From positions 372,001 to 436,000 of the forward strand of contig NZ_FNGW01000003.1 of assembly GCF_900103615.1 (NCBI RefSeq): DNA of 64,000 nucleotides, given 5' to 3'. The translations under genes and the position numbers were made by a program. This stretch comes from Romboutsia lituseburensis DSM 797 (GTDB lineage: Bacteria > Bacillota > Clostridia > Peptostreptococcales > Peptostreptococcaceae). The notes beneath the pieces are model-generated. The model was not told the DNA's origin. It did no database searches and saw only the letters and a program-made list of their open reading frames with translations. Positions 63,249 through 64,000 of this stretch are shown one piece after another. How positions within the stretch are numbered: position 1 is the stretch's first letter; each line of letters opens with the position of its first letter.

Positions 63249-63881
63249 TTATAATACTCTAAATACACCTGTTACAATTCCTATAATTTCAACATCTTTT
63301 GATGTAAGAACTATTGGTTCCATAAAATCATTTTCTGGTTTTAAAGTTATAACATCTCCATCTTTTTCAAATCTTTTGACAGTAGCGTATTCTTTATGTA
63401 TAAGTGCAGCTACTATTTCAGAGTTAGAAGCTGAATGTTTTTTATCTACTATAACATAGTCCCCATTTAATATCCCTGCATTTACCATACTATCACCTTT
63501 AACTTTTAAAACAAAGTTATTTGTTCCTTTTACTAAGTTTGCTGGCAGAGAAATGTATTCTTCGATATTTTGTTTAGCTAAAATAGGAGCACCTGCTGTT
63601 ATTTGACCAACTAATGGAAGTTGTAAAATTTCAGGCATATGTCCATAATCTGGTTGATACTTATTTTGATCTAAAACCTCTATAGCTCTAGGTTTAGTTG
63701 GATCTCTTCTTATGTATCCAAGTTTTTCTAATTTATTTAAATGAGAATGTACTGTAGATGTAGACTTTAAGCCTACAGCTAAGCAAGTCTCTCTTACTGA
63801 TGGCGGATATCCTTTTAACGCGATTTGTTCTTTTATAAACTCCAGGATTAATATTTGCTTACTACTTAAGTCGAAATACAT
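63249..63881 (-). CDS. lexA: LexA, SOS repressor
   Basis: This 210-residue repressor has the N-terminal winged helix (about 1-65, GYPPSVRETCLAVGLKSTSTV) and a C-terminal self-cleaving domain. The cleavage pair is Ala96-Gly97 in QITAGAP and the catalytic pair Ser131 (KGDSMV) and Lys169 (ATVKRF). After DNA damage RecA promotes self-cleavage and frees the SOS genes. A LexA-type box upstream points to self-control. Confidence 0.97.
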   Translation of the reverse strand: MYFDLSSKQILILEFIKEQIALKGYPPSVRETCLAVGLKSTSTVHSHLNKLEKLGYIRRDPTKPRAIEVLDQNKYQPDYGHMPEILQLPLVGQITAGAPILAKQNIEEYISLPANLVKGTNNFVLKVKGDSMVNAGILNGDYVIVDKKHSASNSEIVAALIHKEYATVKRFEKDGDVITLKPENDFMEPIVLTSKDVEIIGIVTGVFRVL

Positions 63882-63947
63882 AAAACCTCTCCTTTCTTAT
63901 TTTTGTCATTTTATATTTATATTGTAGCACAATGATTCTATTTCTAC

Positions 63948-63959
63948 AAACATTCGTTC
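63948..63959 (-). promoter_or_regulatory. LexA box
   Basis: The minus strand reads GAACGAATGTTT, one mismatch from the Gram-positive LexA site GAACNNNNGTTC. It lies about 70 bp before lexA. A second inverted repeat with 7-bp arms (TTCCTAA / TTAGGAA, 63957-63972) directly overlaps it. Confidence 0.65.
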
Positions 63960-64000
63960 CTAAAATTAGGAAATTTATTTTTATTATCAATCAAAATTTA

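Noticed and set aside
1-64000. CRISPR arrays, tRNA, rRNA, integrases and insertion sequences
   Set aside because: No regularly spaced repeats, tRNA-like cloverleaf sequence, rRNA segments or transposase/integrase proteins were seen on reading both strands.

Overview
This window is AT-rich, densely coding DNA from a low-GC, spore-forming, anaerobic Firmicute. The gene content points to the Peptostreptococcaceae (the Clostridioides / Paeniclostridium / Paraclostridium / Romboutsia group). It has a trans-4-hydroxyproline dehydratase (HypD) with its activase followed by proC, in the same order as in C. difficile. It also has an ornithine racemase, a PrdX-type editing protein, an [FeFe] hydrogenase, a hybrid-cluster protein, the sporulation protein YyaC and a Cys-rich coat-like protein behind a sigma-K-like promoter. 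Family placement is an inference from gene content; I could not run a search. No rRNA, tRNA, CRISPR array, integrase or transposase was seen.

Layout. 1-12 kb: the 3' end of hcp, a HelD helicase, a prolyl-tRNA editing protein, a small methyltransferase, a permease split into two half-size genes, and a TetR-ABC exporter operon with a clear palindromic operator. 12-19 kb: a flavin/HxlR convergent pair, a standalone Mrr-type nuclease, serS, an XRE-cupin regulator, a tiny amphipathic peptide gene on the minus strand, yyaC and small genes. 19-28 kb: a YjeM-type amino-acid antiporter, a PP2C phosphatase next to a glycosyltransferase, a two-gene ATPase + TOPRIM module of defence type, ornithine racemase, a cobalamin adenosyltransferase and an Mrp/NBP35 ATPase. 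28-38 kb: a dipeptidase, unknown proteins, a BceRS-like two-component pair without its transporter, an [FeFe] hydrogenase with an NADH-dehydrogenase-like N-terminus, an orphan PAS kinase and a YhaM-like HD nuclease. 38-43 kb: the hydroxyproline dehydratase operon and a flavodoxin-fold reductase. 43-54 kb: a U32 protein, a DUF218 protein, a Gfo/Idh/MocA oxidoreductase, a Ca2+-type P-ATPase, a GH73-like hydrolase and a second orphan kinase. 54-64 kb: membrane proteins, an rRNA pseudouridine synthase, NhaA, the coat-like protein, a ZorA/ZorB-like motor pair, deoD and lexA with its operator.

Genes that work together. HypD removes water from hydroxyproline to give pyrroline-5-carboxylate, and ProC reduces that to proline, a Stickland electron acceptor. 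Ornithine racemase and PrdX fit the same amino-acid-fermenting lifestyle. Three separate loci look like phage defence: the Mrr nuclease, the ATPase/TOPRIM pair and the ZorAB-like motor. None of them sits in an obvious island.

A dispersed repeat ties several loci together. It is about 140 bp when complete and starts directly after the T-tract of an intrinsic terminator. It ends in a GC-rich hairpin module with its own T-tract. Complete, internally deleted and single-module copies lie near 14.6, 21.3, 24.1, 44.6, 47.0 and 59.3 kb.
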